Origin: Melanocharis versteri
Taxonomy: Eukaryota > Chordata > Aves > Passeriformes > Melanocharitidae
Direction: 5' to 3'
Assembly (NCBI GenBank): GCA_013397845.1
Contig: VZTG01009274.1
Coordinates: 483,517 to 547,516 of the forward strand
DNA length: 64,000 nucleotides
How positions within the stretch are numbered: the first letter of the stretch is position 1; each line of letters opens with the position of its first letter. Under the pieces are notes generated by a model. It saw only the letters and a list, made by a program, of their open reading frames with translations, was not told the DNA's origin and did not search any database. Position numbers and translations under genes: made by a program. This document shows, in pieces, positions 63,396-64,000 of this stretch.

Positions 63396-64000
63396 CTAGG
63401 TAAAGCGAGGCGTTTTCTTTCTTCACATTGTCATCTAAGTAGGTTGGTCCCAAGGTATAGATGGGTGTCGAGCCCATGCCAATGAGGATTTGGGCACAAA
63501 TGAATAAAGCTACATAGAGAGAGTGGTCATTTCCACCGGTGTCCTTGATGCAGGCCGACGAGTCCCACTGCTCTTTGGCAGTGCCATTGCCAGCCACGCA
63601 CAAGCCCTCGTTACTGACGGAGGAGTTCAGTTCCTGCATCTGGTACGGCGGAGAGATGAAGTGAGGTAAGGAGAAGAGCGCAGCGCCCAGGGCGATGAAA
63701 AGCCCTCCGATGGCCAGCCAGAGCGGCCTCCGCCCGCGACCCCCGAAGTAGCTGATGAAGACCACCACCACCAGGCTCCCGATGTCGAAGCAGCTGACCA
63801 GCAGCCCCGACTCCGAGCTCTTGAGGCTGTATCTCCGCTCGATGGTGGTGATGACGCTGCTCAGGTAGCCGGAGACCATGAGGGACTGGATGAAGGTCAG
63901 GAAGCACATGCACACCAGGAAGAAGCGCGAGTCCGCCAGCACTGCCCGCAGGCACGCTCTGCCCGGGGGGCCCGCCAGCAGCAGCGCCGCCGGCGGCGGC
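63396..64000 (-). CDS. SLCO5A1: SLCO5A1 first visible coding exon (partial at 5' end): helices 1-4
   Basis: This exon encodes about 201 residues of solute carrier organic anion transporter 5A1, a plasma-membrane-type OATP whose physiological substrate is not firmly established. The minus-strand frame stays open to the window edge with no in-frame ATG before the conserved part, so the start codon lies beyond 64000. Visible in order are a Pro/Ala/Leu-rich stretch, helix 1 (FFLVCMCFLTFIQSLMVSGY), the conserved ERRYSLKSSESGLLVSCFDIG segment around helix 2, SYFGGRGRRP in the first cytoplasmic loop, helix 3, an extracellular loop with NSS and NGT glycosylation sequons, and helix 4 ending GPTYLDDNVKKENASLYL. 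The near-identity of these blocks to what I know of human SLCO5A1 separates it from SLCO3A1 and SLCO4. The exon ends in phase 1 at CTAG|GTAAGG. Confidence 0.97.
63600..64000. promoter_or_regulatory. SLCO5A1: CpG-rich 5' region of SLCO5A1
   Basis: GC and CpG density rise sharply across the first coding exon and are extreme in the last 40 bases of the window, where nearly every base is G or C. This looks like the edge of a CpG island extending beyond 64000, probably around the SLCO5A1 promoter (inference). The transcription start itself is not in view. Confidence 0.6.

Noticed and set aside
63611..63955. A 114-codon minus-strand frame over the first exon, rich in Pro, Gly, His and Leu
   Set aside because: It is the out-of-frame shadow of the GC-rich SLCO5A1 exon.
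63396..64000. SLCO3A1 or SLCO4-family assignment
   Set aside because: Blocks such as SGYLSSVITTIERRYSLKSS, the lysine-run loop and the Kazal-region sequence match SLCO5A1 far better than what I know of the paralogues.
1..64000. CRISPR arrays, bacterial operons, phage or plasmid features, or a novel defence-type system
   Set aside because: The intron-exon structure, CR1/SINE/LTR repeats and splice signals show vertebrate nuclear DNA. No direct-repeat/spacer pattern or gene cluster is present.

Overview
The window is vertebrate nuclear DNA from a bird, probably a passerine. The evidence is the dispersed repeats: several CR1 LINE fragments, a tRNA(Ile)-derived SINE with a CR1-type tail (the structure described for TguSINE1 of songbirds), and LTR pieces that resemble a common avian endogenous-retrovirus LTR. 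There are no bacterial-style operons. Almost all the short open frames are chance frames or shadows inside introns and repeats.

There is one recognisable protein-coding gene, SLCO5A1 (OATP5A1, a 12-helix solute carrier of the organic-anion-transporter family). It lies on the minus strand and spans the whole window. Seven consecutive exons can be placed, each with GT-AG boundaries and compatible reading phases: >64000-63396, 31633-31501, 25636-25416, 18064-17900, 14544-14346, 6502-6343 and 2736-2495. Joined, they give about 574 residues. These run from just before transmembrane helix 1, through the extracellular Kazal-like domain, to helix 10. The N-terminal start lies beyond position 64000, and helices 11-12 and the C-terminal tail lie beyond position 1.

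The rest is intron. The first visible intron (31634-63395) is about 31.8 kb. It holds a 5'-truncated CR1 with a decayed reverse-transcriptase frame (about 32075-33360), the SINE (36034-36166), an unexplained segment open on both strands (42602-43139), a GC-rich block ending in a CR1-like tail (48880-49252), and a minus-strand CR1 (57751-58300). The 25637-31500 intron carries two copies of one LTR family head-on. The introns at the left contain a CR1 nested inside another CR1 (about 1140-1595) and CR1 fragments near 11.0-11.4 kb and 15.1-15.3 kb.

I saw no convincing second gene and no new biological system. The most useful leads are the inverted LTR pair, the SINE, the two-strand open segment and the GC-rich CR1-tailed block.
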